Shown here: in pieces, positions 16,437 through 24,555 of the stretch
Position numbering within the stretch: the first letter of the stretch is position 1
How the letters are laid out: each line of letters opens with the position of its first letter
Origin: Mycobacterium sp. 852014-50255_SCH5639931
Lineage (GTDB): Bacteria > Actinomycetota > Actinomycetes > Mycobacteriales > Mycobacteriaceae
Assembly: GCF_001665605.1 (NCBI RefSeq)
Contig: NZ_LZSV01000028.1
Span: 1 to 64,000 of the forward strand
DNA: 64,000 nucleotides
Reading direction: 5' to 3'
Made by a program: the position numbers and the translations under genes
Notes under the pieces: model-generated
Seen by the model: the letters and a program-made list of their open reading frames with translations, nothing else
The model's database searches: none
What the model was told of the DNA's origin: nothing

Positions 16437-17417
16437 CTAGCGGACCTGAAGGACATCGCTCAGCGGACGTCGTGGTGTCGCCGCCGGGAGGTGCTCCAGC
16501 GGCGGCGCGATCCCCACGCGAATCAACACTTGCGGCTCGCCGCGCATGCCGATGAGTTCGCGCACGATGTCGCGGCTCTCGTCGAGTTCGATCAGATGGG
16601 TGAGCGGGCAGGTCGCCATCCCGGCGACCGTGCACTCGAGCAACACCGTCGACAGCACCTCGCCGCACCGCAGCACGTCCGACCTGGTGTCCTCGGGGGT
16701 CGACAGCACAAGGATCTTGGCCCAATCGACTTTGACCTCGGCACGCCGGTCCGCATGGCTCCTGATCGGAAAGCTGCGGGCCACGTCGACCCGCCAGCTC
16801 TCCTTGTCGGAGGCCAGTGCGGTTGGCGGCATGCCCTCGGCCAATGCGAACGACGAAGTCCACCAGTCGAGTTCGGCGTGATAGTACGAGTCGTCGAGGC
16901 GAAGCTCCTCGGTGAGTTGCGAGGCCTCCACCAGGAGCGGTCGCACATCGTCGGGGAGAACGTCGAGGGCGACCTCGGTGTCGTCGAAGGTGTCACGCAG
17001 TGCGGGTTCGAACATGTCCCAATACGTGGGTCGCCCCAACGGAAGCCGGTCCGTGCGGCGCTGCAGGATCGCTTCGGCGCGGCGGTGCTCGGCTTCGGTG
17101 ACGTGCCCTAGCGGGCTGAAGGTGACCGAGGCCAGCTGGTCGGGGTCATCCGGGTCGGGAAACCGATCGACTTTCGGTTCCCAGCCCGCGGCGGTCATGG
17201 CGACGCAGAGGTGGTCCAGGACGGCACCACAGGACAGGATCACTTCGCGGCCGGAATGGTCGGTGGCCGCCATCGCCCGGTGCCGGTCGACGAAGATGCG
17301 CAGGGTGCCGTCGTCGGCCACCCAGCGCCAGGGCTGACTGTTGTGCACGGAGGGGGCGCGGCAGGCGAGCAGCACCGCCCGTTCGAGCACGCCGATGTCC
17401 GGCCTCGTAGCCTCCAT
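16437..17417 (-). CDS. Nitroreductase-like Acg-family protein
   Basis: 326 residues of the Rv2032 (Acg)/Rv3127 type. Landmarks are CRAPSVHNSQPWRWVADD near residue 19, ATDHSGREVILSCGAVLDHL near residue 50, ILQRRTDRLPLG, SYYHAELDWWTSSF and TPRRPLSDVLQVR at the end. The family binds FMN with a covered active site, so redox catalysis is doubtful. ATG 17417 is 43 bp downstream of the acyl carrier protein stop, so it may be the last gene of the acyl-CoA synthetase/E1/E2/ACP operon. A separate promoter was not seen in the 42-bp gap. Confidence 0.92.
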   Translation of the reverse strand: MEATRPDIGVLERAVLLACRAPSVHNSQPWRWVADDGTLRIFVDRHRAMAATDHSGREVILSCGAVLDHLCVAMTAAGWEPKVDRFPDPDDPDQLASVTFSPLGHVTEAEHRRAEAILQRRTDRLPLGRPTYWDMFEPALRDTFDDTEVALDVLPDDVRPLLVEASQLTEELRLDDSYYHAELDWWTSSFALAEGMPPTALASDKESWRVDVARSFPIRSHADRRAEVKVDWAKILVLSTPEDTRSDVLRCGEVLSTVLLECTVAGMATCPLTHLIELDESRDIVRELIGMRGEPQVLIRVGIAPPLEHLPAATPRRPLSDVLQVR

Positions 17418-17459
17418 GTCAACCCCCTGTTGAGTGCGCTCCGAAAAGCGCTGTGCGGC

Positions 17460-17711
17460 TCAGACTTTGGACGCGTTGGATTCCACGTAGCCGACGACGT
17501 CGGCCAGTGTCCGCAACGACGCGTAGTCCGACTCCGGGATGTCGACGTGGAATCGCTTGTGGATCCCACGCAGAAAGCTCAGCCAGTCCATGGAATCCAG
17601 GTCGACCTGATCGCGCAGCAGGGCGTCGTCGCGAATGTCTTCGGGGTCGACTTCGGGAGCGATGGTGGTCAGCACCGAAAGCACGCCGGCGCGGATGTCT
17701 TCATTGGTCAT
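17460..17711 (-). CDS. Acyl carrier protein
   Basis: 83 residues, acidic, with the carrier motif VDLDSMDWLSF in which Ser40 would receive the 4'-phosphopantetheine arm. The helix pattern (start VLSVLTTIAPEVDPEDI, end YASLRTLADVVGYVES) matches single-domain ACPs. ATG 17711 lies 6 bp after the E2 stop, so it is very likely co-transcribed with the E1/E2 genes and the acyl-CoA synthetase. A discrete ACP beside a lipoyl-dependent dehydrogenase is unusual. Possible partners are the KAS III pair at 41974-43957. Its cargo is not known. Confidence 0.9.
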   Translation of the reverse strand: MTNEDIRAGVLSVLTTIAPEVDPEDIRDDALLRDQVDLDSMDWLSFLRGIHKRFHVDIPESDYASLRTLADVVGYVESNASKV

Positions 17712-17717
17712 TGCGCA

Positions 17718-18959
17718 TCACTTTTCTAGTAGGTCGGGCTGCTGGAGCAGCTCGTTGATCGCGGCCAGGAATAGCGCGCCCCGGTGTCCGTCGCTTGCGC
17801 GGTGGTCGGCGGCGAGCGTGGCCTGGACCGTTGTGACGACCCGGATCCCGCCGTCGATGACACAGACGCGCTCGGCTGGCTGGCCGAAGCCTACGATCGC
17901 GACCTGCGGCGGGTAGATGACGCCGAAGACCGCATCGACGCCCTGGTCGCCGAGGTTGGTGAGCGTGATGGTCGGGTCCGACATCTCCGAACTCCGCAGC
18001 GAGAAGGACCGCGCCCGCGCCACCAGATCGGTCAGATCGCCCATCAATTCGTCGAGCTTCTTCTCCGGAACGTCGTGGATGGCCGGCGCGACGAGGCCGC
18101 CGCCGCGCAGCGATATCCCGACACCGACGTGAACCCCGGCCGCGGGCTCGAACCCGTCTTCCCGCCAGAATCCGTTGAACTCACCGAACCGCTGTGCGGC
18201 GACGCCGACGGCCTTCAAGAGCAAGACGGCCGGCAGCACCCGTTCGTCGATGGATCGCTGCGCATTTCTGGTCGTCAGCCAGGACAGCGCCTTTTCCAAC
18301 ATGATCTCTTCGGCGAGGTAGTAGTGCGGAATCTCCCGCTTCGACCGGCTCATCGCTGCCGCGATCGACTTGCGCATCTGTGTCGCGCGGTCGGCCGCCG
18401 TCGCCTTGGCTGCCGGTTTCCCCACCGGCTTAACCTCGACCGGCCTGGCCGCGGCCGCATGCTCGACGTCGTTGATGGTGACGGCGCCCTGGGGTCCGGT
18501 GCCGCTCACCGCGTCGATATCGACGCCCAGCGACTGGGCCAACCGCCGCGCGGCCGGGGACACCCACCGCCGGTGTCCAGGGGCGGTCGGGGGACCGCTG
18601 GGGACGGGCGGCGGCGGCGTCGGCGGCGCGGTCGCCGGCGTGACCGCCGGTGTGGGCGCCAGTGGGGGCGCGGCTGTGGTCACCGCCTCCGGCGACGGAC
18701 GCGCTGGCGTCTCCGGCTGCTCGCCGGGTGCCGCCAGCATGGCCAATGTCGTTCCCACCTGGACGGTTTCACCGACGGGGACGACGAGCTCGCTGACGAT
18801 ACCCTCCTGCCAGCATTCGACTTCGACGGCGGCCTTGGTGGTCTCGACGATCGCCACGACCTGGCCACGCGTCACCTCGTCCCCGGGCTTGACCAGCCAC
18901 TCGTTCAGGGTGCCTTCATCCATGTCGGAGCCGAGCGAGGGCATCTTGAACTCGATCAC
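17718..18959 (-). CDS. Dihydrolipoamide acyltransferase (E2) of a 2-oxoacid/acetoin dehydrogenase complex
   Basis: 413 residues. An N-terminal lipoyl domain carries Lys42 in the loop ETTKAAVEVE. A Pro/Ala-rich linker follows (about residues 80-130), then an E1/E3-binding domain (VSPAARRLAQSLGVDIDAVSG) and the catalytic domain ending with DHRASDGHRG, His386 and Asp390 being the expected catalytic pair (Val of the usual DHRVSDG is Ala here). GTG 18959 overlaps the E1beta stop by 4 bp; the frame is open upstream but that part is a shadow of E1beta. There is no E3 gene in the window, so lipoamide dehydrogenase must be supplied from elsewhere. The substrate could be pyruvate, acetoin or a branched 2-oxoacid. 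Confidence 0.9.
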   Translation of the reverse strand: MIEFKMPSLGSDMDEGTLNEWLVKPGDEVTRGQVVAIVETTKAAVEVECWQEGIVSELVVPVGETVQVGTTLAMLAAPGEQPETPARPSPEAVTTAAPPLAPTPAVTPATAPPTPPPPVPSGPPTAPGHRRWVSPAARRLAQSLGVDIDAVSGTGPQGAVTINDVEHAAAARPVEVKPVGKPAAKATAADRATQMRKSIAAAMSRSKREIPHYYLAEEIMLEKALSWLTTRNAQRSIDERVLPAVLLLKAVGVAAQRFGEFNGFWREDGFEPAAGVHVGVGISLRGGGLVAPAIHDVPEKKLDELMGDLTDLVARARSFSLRSSEMSDPTITLTNLGDQGVDAVFGVIYPPQVAIVGFGQPAERVCVIDGGIRVVTTVQATLAADHRASDGHRGALFLAAINELLQQPDLLEK

Positions 18960-19933
18960 GACGGGTCCCCGAACAGGCCCTGCACGGCGGCGACGATCTT
19001 GGCGGTCTGGGGGAGGGCGGCCTCTTCCATGTGCTTGGCGTAGGGCATGGGAACTTCGGTGCTGCACACCCGGCCCACCGGTGCGTCGAGGTCGTAGAAG
19101 GCGCCCTCCATCACGCGCGCGATCACTTCCGCGGCCAGGCTTCCGGTGCGCCACGCCTCGTCGACCACCACCGCCCGATGCGTCTTGCGGACGGACTCGA
19201 GGATGGTGTCGTCGTCGAGTGGGCGCAGGACGCGCAGATCGATTACTTCGCAGTCGATTCCGGCTAGTGAAAGCTCATTGGCGGCGTCGAGAGTCTTCGG
19301 CAGGCTGCCGCCGTAGGTGATCAGGGTAACGTCGCTGCCGCTGCGGCGGACCGCCGCCCGCGAGATGTCCGTCGGAGTGAGAACGTCGACATCCGTTGAG
19401 GTGTTGTAGAGCTGAACGTGTTCGAAGATCACCACCGGGTCGGGGTCCGCCAGGGCGGGGCCGAGCATGCCGTACGCGTCCTCGACGGTGGCCGGAGCCA
19501 CCACCTTGATGCCCGGGATGTGGGCGTACCACGGCTCCAGGCTGTGCGAATGCTGCGCGGCGAGCTGGCGCCCGGCGCCCGTCGCCATCCTGACGACGAG
19601 CGGTACCGAGAACTGCCCGCCGGACATATGGCGAAGGGCCGCAGCGGTATTGACGATCTGGTCGAGAGCCAGCAGGCTGAAGTTGACCGTCATGACCTCC
19701 ACGATCGGGCGTAACCCACCCAGCGCCGCGCCAATTCCGATCCCGACGAAGCCCAGTTCCGACAGCGGCGTGTCCCGCACGCGGTCGGGCCCGAATTCGT
19801 CCAGCAGGCCCTTGGAGGCGGCGTACGTTCCCCCGTAACGCGCGACGTCCTCGCCCATCAGCAACACCCGCGCGTCATCGCGCAGGGCGTCGCGCAGGGC
19901 GTCGTGCACGGCGGTTCGGTAGCTGGTCTTCAT
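18956..19933 (-). CDS. 2-oxoacid/acetoin dehydrogenase E1 beta subunit
   Basis: 325 residues of the thiamine-diphosphate-dependent E1beta/AcoB family. MGEDVARYGGTYAASKGL near residue 26, TPLSELGFVGIGIGAALGG near 54, RMATGAGRQLAAQHSHSLE near 115 and the C-terminal transketolase domain from DVTLITYGG onward are intact. It pairs with the E1alpha encoded just upstream (4-bp overlap) to decarboxylate the oxoacid and pass the acyl group to the E2 lipoyl arm. Compared with true PDH this short E1 is closer in layout to acetoin and branched-chain dehydrogenases, but specificity is not decidable by eye. Confidence 0.92.
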   Translation of the reverse strand: MKTSYRTAVHDALRDALRDDARVLLMGEDVARYGGTYAASKGLLDEFGPDRVRDTPLSELGFVGIGIGAALGGLRPIVEVMTVNFSLLALDQIVNTAAALRHMSGGQFSVPLVVRMATGAGRQLAAQHSHSLEPWYAHIPGIKVVAPATVEDAYGMLGPALADPDPVVIFEHVQLYNTSTDVDVLTPTDISRAAVRRSGSDVTLITYGGSLPKTLDAANELSLAGIDCEVIDLRVLRPLDDDTILESVRKTHRAVVVDEAWRTGSLAAEVIARVMEGAFYDLDAPVGRVCSTEVPMPYAKHMEEAALPQTAKIVAAVQGLFGDPS

Positions 19934-20901
19934 CGCGCCAGCTCCGGAGTCAGCACGTCGCGTTCGAGATCCGCCACGTCCTCCCAGGTTCCGGCCTCGG
20001 CGTACGCCACCGCGTCTGCGATCTCGGTGGCCGCCGCGTCTTCGAGCTCACGCACGTCCGCCTCGGACAGTGTGCCGTCGCCCAGACACTTCTCGGTGAA
20101 CGCCTGGATCGGGTCGCGTTCGCGCCACCGTTCGACCTCGCTCTTGTCCCGGTACAGTTCGGGATCGAACATCGAATGCGCCCGGAACCGGTAGGTGCGG
20201 AATTCGATGAAGAATGGGCCGCCGGTGTCGCGGACGTGATCGACCCCCTCCTGCGCGGCCGTGTGGCACGCTTCGGCGTCCATGCCGTCGACGGCCAGCG
20301 TCGGCACGCGGTAGGCGGCTGCCTTGGCGGTGAGATCGGTCTGCGACTGCGCCCGATCCAGCGCGGTGCCCATCGCGTAAAGGTTGTTCTCGCAACAGAA
20401 CAGCACCGGAAGGTTCCACAGGGCCGCCATGTTCAACGACTCGTGGAAGGCGCCTTCGGCCACCGCGCCGTCACCGAAGTAGCAGGCGGTCACGCGCTTC
20501 TGCTGCAGCATGGCGTCGGCCATAGCGATGCCCACCGCCAGCGGCAGGCCACCGGCCACGATCGCGTTGCCTCCGTAGAACCGCTTGGACCCGTCGAACA
20601 AGTGCATCGAACCGCCGCGGCCACGCGAGCAGCCCTCCTGCTTGCCGAACATCTCGGCCATGATCGAGGTCATCGGGATGCCCCGCAACAGGGCGTGCGC
20701 GTGCTCACGGTAGGTCGCGACCACCGCGTCGTCGTCGGCCAGCGCGCGCAGCGACCCGGCGGCCACGGCTTCCTCACCGACGTAGAGGTGGAGGAATCCG
20801 CGAATCTTGGCCGCGCTGTAGAGCTCGGCACATTTTTCCTCCATGCGCCGCACGCGGATCATGTCCGACAACAGCTCATGGGCCAGCTTCGTATCGGTCA
20901 C
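19930..20901 (-). CDS. 2-oxoacid/acetoin dehydrogenase E1 alpha subunit
   Basis: 323 residues. The thiamine diphosphate motif begins FGDGAVAEGAFHESLN (GDG at 143-145) and ends with a Asn-Asn pair near residue 174 (CCENNLY). GFLHLYVGEEAVAAG near residue 35 and TYREHAHALLRG near 63 are typical of AcoA/PdhA. The phosphorylation-loop region includes TYRFRAHSMFDPELYR. ATG 20901 overlaps the acyl-CoA synthetase stop by 4 bp, so synthetase, E1alpha, E1beta and E2 form one tightly coupled unit. Confidence 0.92.
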   Translation of the reverse strand: MTDTKLAHELLSDMIRVRRMEEKCAELYSAAKIRGFLHLYVGEEAVAAGSLRALADDDAVVATYREHAHALLRGIPMTSIMAEMFGKQEGCSRGRGGSMHLFDGSKRFYGGNAIVAGGLPLAVGIAMADAMLQQKRVTACYFGDGAVAEGAFHESLNMAALWNLPVLFCCENNLYAMGTALDRAQSQTDLTAKAAAYRVPTLAVDGMDAEACHTAAQEGVDHVRDTGGPFFIEFRTYRFRAHSMFDPELYRDKSEVERWRERDPIQAFTEKCLGDGTLSEADVRELEDAAATEIADAVAYAEAGTWEDVADLERDVLTPELAR

Positions 20902-22691
20902 GACGGTACTCCCTCGGATTGGTGGGTCGGGTGCTGCTCGATGGTGGAGGTGTCGCCCTCCGGCAACCCCAGTTCGCGGGCCTTGAGCAGGCGCCGCATG
21001 ATCTTGCCGCTGCTGGTGTGCGGCAAGGAGTCGACGAACTCGATCTCCTTGGGCGCCACCGTGGCCCCGAGCCGCTTGCGCGCGTGGCCCAGCAGTTCCA
21101 GCCGCAGGTCTTCGCCGGCCACGACACCGTCCTTCAGGGTGACGAAGGCTTTGACCATCTCACCGACCGTCGGATCGGGTATGCCGATGACGGCCGCCTC
21201 GGCCACCGCCGGATGATCGGTCAGTGCGCTCTCGACTTCGAACGGCCCGATCAGATGCCCCGCGGACTTGATCACGTCGTCCTTGCGCCCGACGAACCAG
21301 AAGTAGCCGTCGGAGTCTTTCGTCGCGAGATCCCCGGTCAGGTATAGGCCGTCTGCGAAGCAGCTGCGGTAGCGCTCCTCGGCGTTCAGGTATCCGCGGA
21401 ACATCGACGGCCAGCCGGGTTTGAGCGCGAGCTCACCCTCGACGCCGGGTTCGTCGATCACCTCGGCGGTGCCGTCGTCGTTGCTGCGGACGATGAAAGC
21501 GTCCACCCCGGGCAGCGGGCGGCCCATCGAGCCGGGCTTGATGTCGAACGCGGGCGTGTTGGCGATCATGATGCCGCCCGTCTCGGTCTGCCACCAATTG
21601 TCGTGAATCGGCAAGCCCAGCACCCGTTTTCCCCACCAGACGGCTTCGGGATTGAGCGGTTCGCCCACGCTGGCGATGAATCGCAGCCGCGGAAAGTGGT
21701 ACTGCGCGGGCAGTTCCGGTCCCGCCTTGATGAGCATCCGGATGGCGGTCGGTGCGGTGTACCACACCGACACGCCCTGCAGGATGCGGTACCACCGTTC
21801 GGCGTCGAAATCCGCTTCGTCGACGATGGAGGTCACGCCGTGCAGCAGCGGGCTGATGATGCCGTAGGACGTCCCCGTCACCCAGCCGGGATCGGCCGTG
21901 CACCAATAGGTGTCGTCGGGGTGCAGATCGAGCGCATACAGGCCGGTGACGTAGTGCATCGCGACGGCGCCGTGCACGTGGATGGCGCCCTTCGGCGTAC
22001 CCGTGGTCCCGCTGGTGAAGTGCAGCAAGGCCGGGTCGTCGGCGGTGGTGGGCTCGACCGGCGGGTTCTCATCGGCCGCGTTCACCCATTGCCAGAAGTC
22101 GAGGGTCCCCGCCGGCGCACCGTCGCCCTGCCCGTCATCGACGACGAAGATGTGCCGCACCGACGGCAGCCGATCACGAATCTTGGCGATCTTGCGCTGG
22201 TAGATCGCCCTCGTGGTGACCAGGACGTCGGCGCGCCCGAGGTTGACTCGGGTCGCGATCGGCTCCGGCCCGAAGGCCGAGAACAACGGCGAGACGATGC
22301 TGCCGTTGCGCAGCGCGCCGAGCATCGAGATATAGAGCTCGGGGCCACGGGCCATCACGATGAAAACCCGGTCGCCCCGGTTGACGCCCAACGCGCGCAA
22401 CGCGCTGGAGAATTTCCTGGAGAGTTGGCCGAGCTCGGCGTAGCTGAGGTCGCGGGTGGTGATCACGCCGTCCGATGGGCGATCGACGACAAACCGCAAC
22501 GCCGTCCGCGTCGCGGCCGGCCCAGCGGTGTGACGGTCAAGGGCGGCGTAGGCGATGTTGCACAGGCCGGGTCCCATGCCTTCGCACAGATCCGGTATGT
22601 CGGACCAGTGGAACTGGGCGCGCTCGTGCTCGTAGTCCGTCAGGTTGGGCCGAACACGATGGTCATGGGCTGTTTTGCGGATGACGTCCAT
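20898..22691 (-). CDS. AMP-forming acyl-CoA synthetase (acetyl-CoA synthetase-like)
   Basis: 597 residues from ATG 22691; a longer frame to 22757 has no ribosome-binding signal and would enter the DosR-box region. The ATP/AMP loop LLHFTSGTTGTPKGAIHVHG, WWQTETGG near residue 370, DGYFWFVGRKDDVIKSAGHLIGP (in two motifs) and the C-terminal catalytic lysine in SSGKIMRR are all present. It would form acyl-AMP and then acyl-CoA, most likely from acetate or another short acid; transfer to the neighbouring ACP is another possibility. It heads the leftward operon with E1alpha, E1beta, E2, ACP and perhaps Acg, behind tandem DosR boxes shared with a divergent Acg gene. Confidence 0.9.
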   Translation of the reverse strand: MDVIRKTAHDHRVRPNLTDYEHERAQFHWSDIPDLCEGMGPGLCNIAYAALDRHTAGPAATRTALRFVVDRPSDGVITTRDLSYAELGQLSRKFSSALRALGVNRGDRVFIVMARGPELYISMLGALRNGSIVSPLFSAFGPEPIATRVNLGRADVLVTTRAIYQRKIAKIRDRLPSVRHIFVVDDGQGDGAPAGTLDFWQWVNAADENPPVEPTTADDPALLHFTSGTTGTPKGAIHVHGAVAMHYVTGLYALDLHPDDTYWCTADPGWVTGTSYGIISPLLHGVTSIVDEADFDAERWYRILQGVSVWYTAPTAIRMLIKAGPELPAQYHFPRLRFIASVGEPLNPEAVWWGKRVLGLPIHDNWWQTETGGIMIANTPAFDIKPGSMGRPLPGVDAFIVRSNDDGTAEVIDEPGVEGELALKPGWPSMFRGYLNAEERYRSCFADGLYLTGDLATKDSDGYFWFVGRKDDVIKSAGHLIGPFEVESALTDHPAVAEAAVIGIPDPTVGEMVKAFVTLKDGVVAGEDLRLELLGHARKRLGATVAPKEIEFVDSLPHTSSGKIMRRLLKARELGLPEGDTSTIEQHPTHQSEGVPS

Positions 22692-22775
22692 CACGGGTCC
22701 TCGGTCGGGGTGGTCGACTACATCGTTTGCCGCGCGGCGTCGCCGCAATAGAGACAAAGGTCATCAGTCGACCCC

Positions 22776-22810
22776 GGGTCCAATGACCTGACGCTGGGGA
22801 CCAAGGACCC
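22776..22810. promoter_or_regulatory. Tandem DosR boxes in the divergent acyl-CoA synthetase / Acg promoter
   Basis: GGGTCCAATGACCT at 22776-22789 and GGGACCAAGGACCC at 22797-22810 are 21 bp apart. A weaker GGGTCCAAGTAACA follows at 22836. They lie 85 bp before the leftward synthetase start (22691) and 57 bp before the rightward Acg start (22868). Confidence 0.68.
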
Positions 22811-22867
22811 TGGCGTGCGATGCCCGCATGCCCGAGGGTCCAAGTAACACAGGAGAGGCGAAGAACA

Positions 22868-23851
22868 ATGACCCAGACGATGGTCGACAGCAAAGTGCTG
22901 ACCCGGGCGGTGGATCTCGCCTGCCGCGCCCCCTCGCTGCACAACAGCCAGCCATGGCGATGGGTTGCCGGCGGCCCGACCGTCGACCTCTTCGCCGACC
23001 CGCACCGCATGGTGTCCTCGGCCGACAGCTCGGGACGCGAGTCGATCATCAGCTGCGGCGCGGTGCTCGATCACTTCCGGGTCGCGATGGCCGCCGAGGG
23101 ATGGGTCGCCGACGCCGACGAGTTTCCCAATCCCAACAACCCCGACCACCTGGCCTCCATCGACTTCGTTTCGGCCGACTACGTCGCCGTGGCGCGACGA
23201 GACCGCGCGGCGGCGATCCTGCGTCGCAGGACCGACCGGCGTCCGTTCGGGGCCCCGAAGGGGTGGGCGTCCTTCGAGCCGGTGCTTCGGAGTGCCTTCA
23301 ATCCCGACCTGGCCGCCCTCGACGTACTGGCCGACGACGCACTGCCGCGGCTGGTCGAGGCGGCGCACCTCAATGAGGCGCTGCGGCGCTACGACGACCT
23401 CTACCATCACGAATTGCGTTGGTGGACAGCGCCCGGCAGGCACGACGACGGCATACCTCAGGCCGCCCTGGTCAACGAGGCGCAGCCCCGTACCGACGGC
23501 GTGAACCGCCGATTCCCCGCCGACGGGCACGCCCGGGGGAGCTCGGCGAGCCTCCACGATCAAGCAAAGATCGTTGTCCTGTCCACGCCGGGGGACACCC
23601 GCGCGGACGCGTTCCGGTGCGGCCAGGCCCTCTCGGCAGTTCTGCTCGAGTGCACCATGGCCGGACTGGCGACCTGCACCGTGACACACGTGACGGAGCT
23701 GCAGGCCAGTCGCGACATGATCGGGGAGCTCATACCCGAGACCGAAGCGGTACCCCAAGTTCTGATCCGGGTCGGCACCGCATTTTCGGGCAAGGGCGCT
23801 CCCGAACCGACGCCGCGCCGGCCGGTACGCGAGGTCTTGGAGATGCGTTGA
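22868..23851 (+). CDS. Nitroreductase-like Acg-family protein, Rv2032-like
   Basis: 327 residues. The N-terminus MTQTMVDSKVLTRAVDLACR aligns in length with Rv2032 (Acg) as I recall it, then SLHNSQPWRWVAGG, SCGAVLDHFRVAMAAEGW, ILRRRTDRRPFG, YHHELRWWTAPG and the end TPRRPVREVLEMR. ATG 22868 follows AGGAGAGG with good spacing. Acg binds FMN without clear reductase activity and is needed for persistence in animal models of tuberculosis; the role here is by analogy. It shares a divergent promoter with the acyl-CoA synthetase operon. Confidence 0.93.
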   Translation: MTQTMVDSKVLTRAVDLACRAPSLHNSQPWRWVAGGPTVDLFADPHRMVSSADSSGRESIISCGAVLDHFRVAMAAEGWVADADEFPNPNNPDHLASIDFVSADYVAVARRDRAAAILRRRTDRRPFGAPKGWASFEPVLRSAFNPDLAALDVLADDALPRLVEAAHLNEALRRYDDLYHHELRWWTAPGRHDDGIPQAALVNEAQPRTDGVNRRFPADGHARGSSASLHDQAKIVVLSTPGDTRADAFRCGQALSAVLLECTMAGLATCTVTHVTELQASRDMIGELIPETEAVPQVLIRVGTAFSGKGAPEPTPRRPVREVLEMR

Positions 23852-23898
23852 TAACGCGAGTTAATTTGCTTTGCAATATTTTTCGAAGGGAGCTGATA

Positions 23899-24168
23899 GT
23901 GATTGCCGATGCGGGTGACTGGCTCGTCATCAAGAGCGGCACGGTCGGGCGACCGGATCTGCGCGGGTTGATCACCTCGGTGCGTTCACCGAATGGGGAA
24001 CCGCCGTACCGGGTCCGGTGGCTGGCCACCGGGGAGGAGGCGACCGTGTTCCCCGGTCCGGACGCGATAGTCGTGACGGCCACCGAACAGAAGGCCGCCG
24101 ACGAACGGGCACGCTCACGCTTTGCCGCGGTGCAGGCCGCCATCAGGGATCACGCTCGGAGCGGGTAG
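23899..24168 (+). CDS. DUF1918-domain small protein
   Basis: 89 residues from GTG 23899, with GAAGGGAG at 23884. The pattern IADAGDWLVIKSGTVGRPDLRGLI, GEPPYRVRWLATGEEATVFPGPDA is the DUF1918 fold, a small SH3-like barrel found in actinobacteria, often near stress genes; it has no known activity. The last 30 residues form a basic helix. It is 47 bp after the Acg gene across an AT-rich gap (locally about 65% AT, unusual here) and 8 bp before the next small gene. Confidence 0.8.
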   Translation: MIADAGDWLVIKSGTVGRPDLRGLITSVRSPNGEPPYRVRWLATGEEATVFPGPDAIVVTATEQKAADERARSRFAAVQAAIRDHARSG

Positions 24169-24176
24169 GAAGCCAA

Positions 24177-24416
24177 ATGACCCCTACCACAGAGGGATCC
24201 CCGTCGATGACCGATGCCGACGTCGATGAGATCGCGTCCGAGTTCCTGCACTCGCCCTATGCCAGCGACACCTATCTCGACTGGAGCCTGGACAAGCGCC
24301 TGGACGGCTTTCTCCGCCACTGCGGATTGCCCCGGCTGGTGGACGACGGCGACGCCTACGGCCTCATCCTCAACCGGGTCATGGCCTATATCGGCGAGCT
24401 GCGCCGCAGAAGCTGA
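24177..24416 (+). CDS. Small hypothetical protein (79 aa)
   Basis: 79 residues from ATG 24177 or 69 from ATG 24207. Acidic N-terminal half (TDADVDEIASEFLHSPYASDTYLDW) and a basic end (GELRRRS). It looks helical and soluble, without cysteines beyond one. I do not recognise the family. It follows the DUF1918 gene by 8 bp, so it is likely co-expressed with it and with the Acg gene. Confidence 0.6.
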   Translation: MTPTTEGSPSMTDADVDEIASEFLHSPYASDTYLDWSLDKRLDGFLRHCGLPRLVDDGDAYGLILNRVMAYIGELRRRS

Positions 24417-24417
24417 G

Positions 24418-24453
24418 CCGACGAACGACCCGCAAGCCTGGGACTTCATGCCC
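24418..24453 (+). promoter_or_regulatory. Tandem DosR-like boxes before the Rv2030c-like operon
   Basis: GGGACTTCATGCCC at 24440-24453 matches the left half of the consensus fully, and CCGACGAACGACCC at 24418-24431 lies 22 bp before it. They precede the Rv2030c-like/pfkB/USP block by about 85 bp. Confidence 0.6.
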
Positions 24454-24516
24454 TACCGCCGATTACGGCGGGCTGGTCGGATTAATTCGTCGATGGTCAA
24501 GATCGAGGAGACTGCC

Positions 24517-24555
24517 ATGACTACAGGCGCGGTGTGTGATGACCAGAGCAGCTGA
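24517..24555 (+). CDS. Possible 12-codon leader peptide overlapping the next gene
   Basis: ATG 24517 has an excellent GAGGAG six bases upstream and encodes MTTGAVCDDQSS before TGA at 24553. It overlaps the start of the Rv2030c-like gene (GTG 24536/ATG 24539), which itself has no good ribosome-binding site. Coupled translation is a reasonable inference; a chance ORF cannot be excluded. Confidence 0.35.
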   Translation: MTTGAVCDDQSS

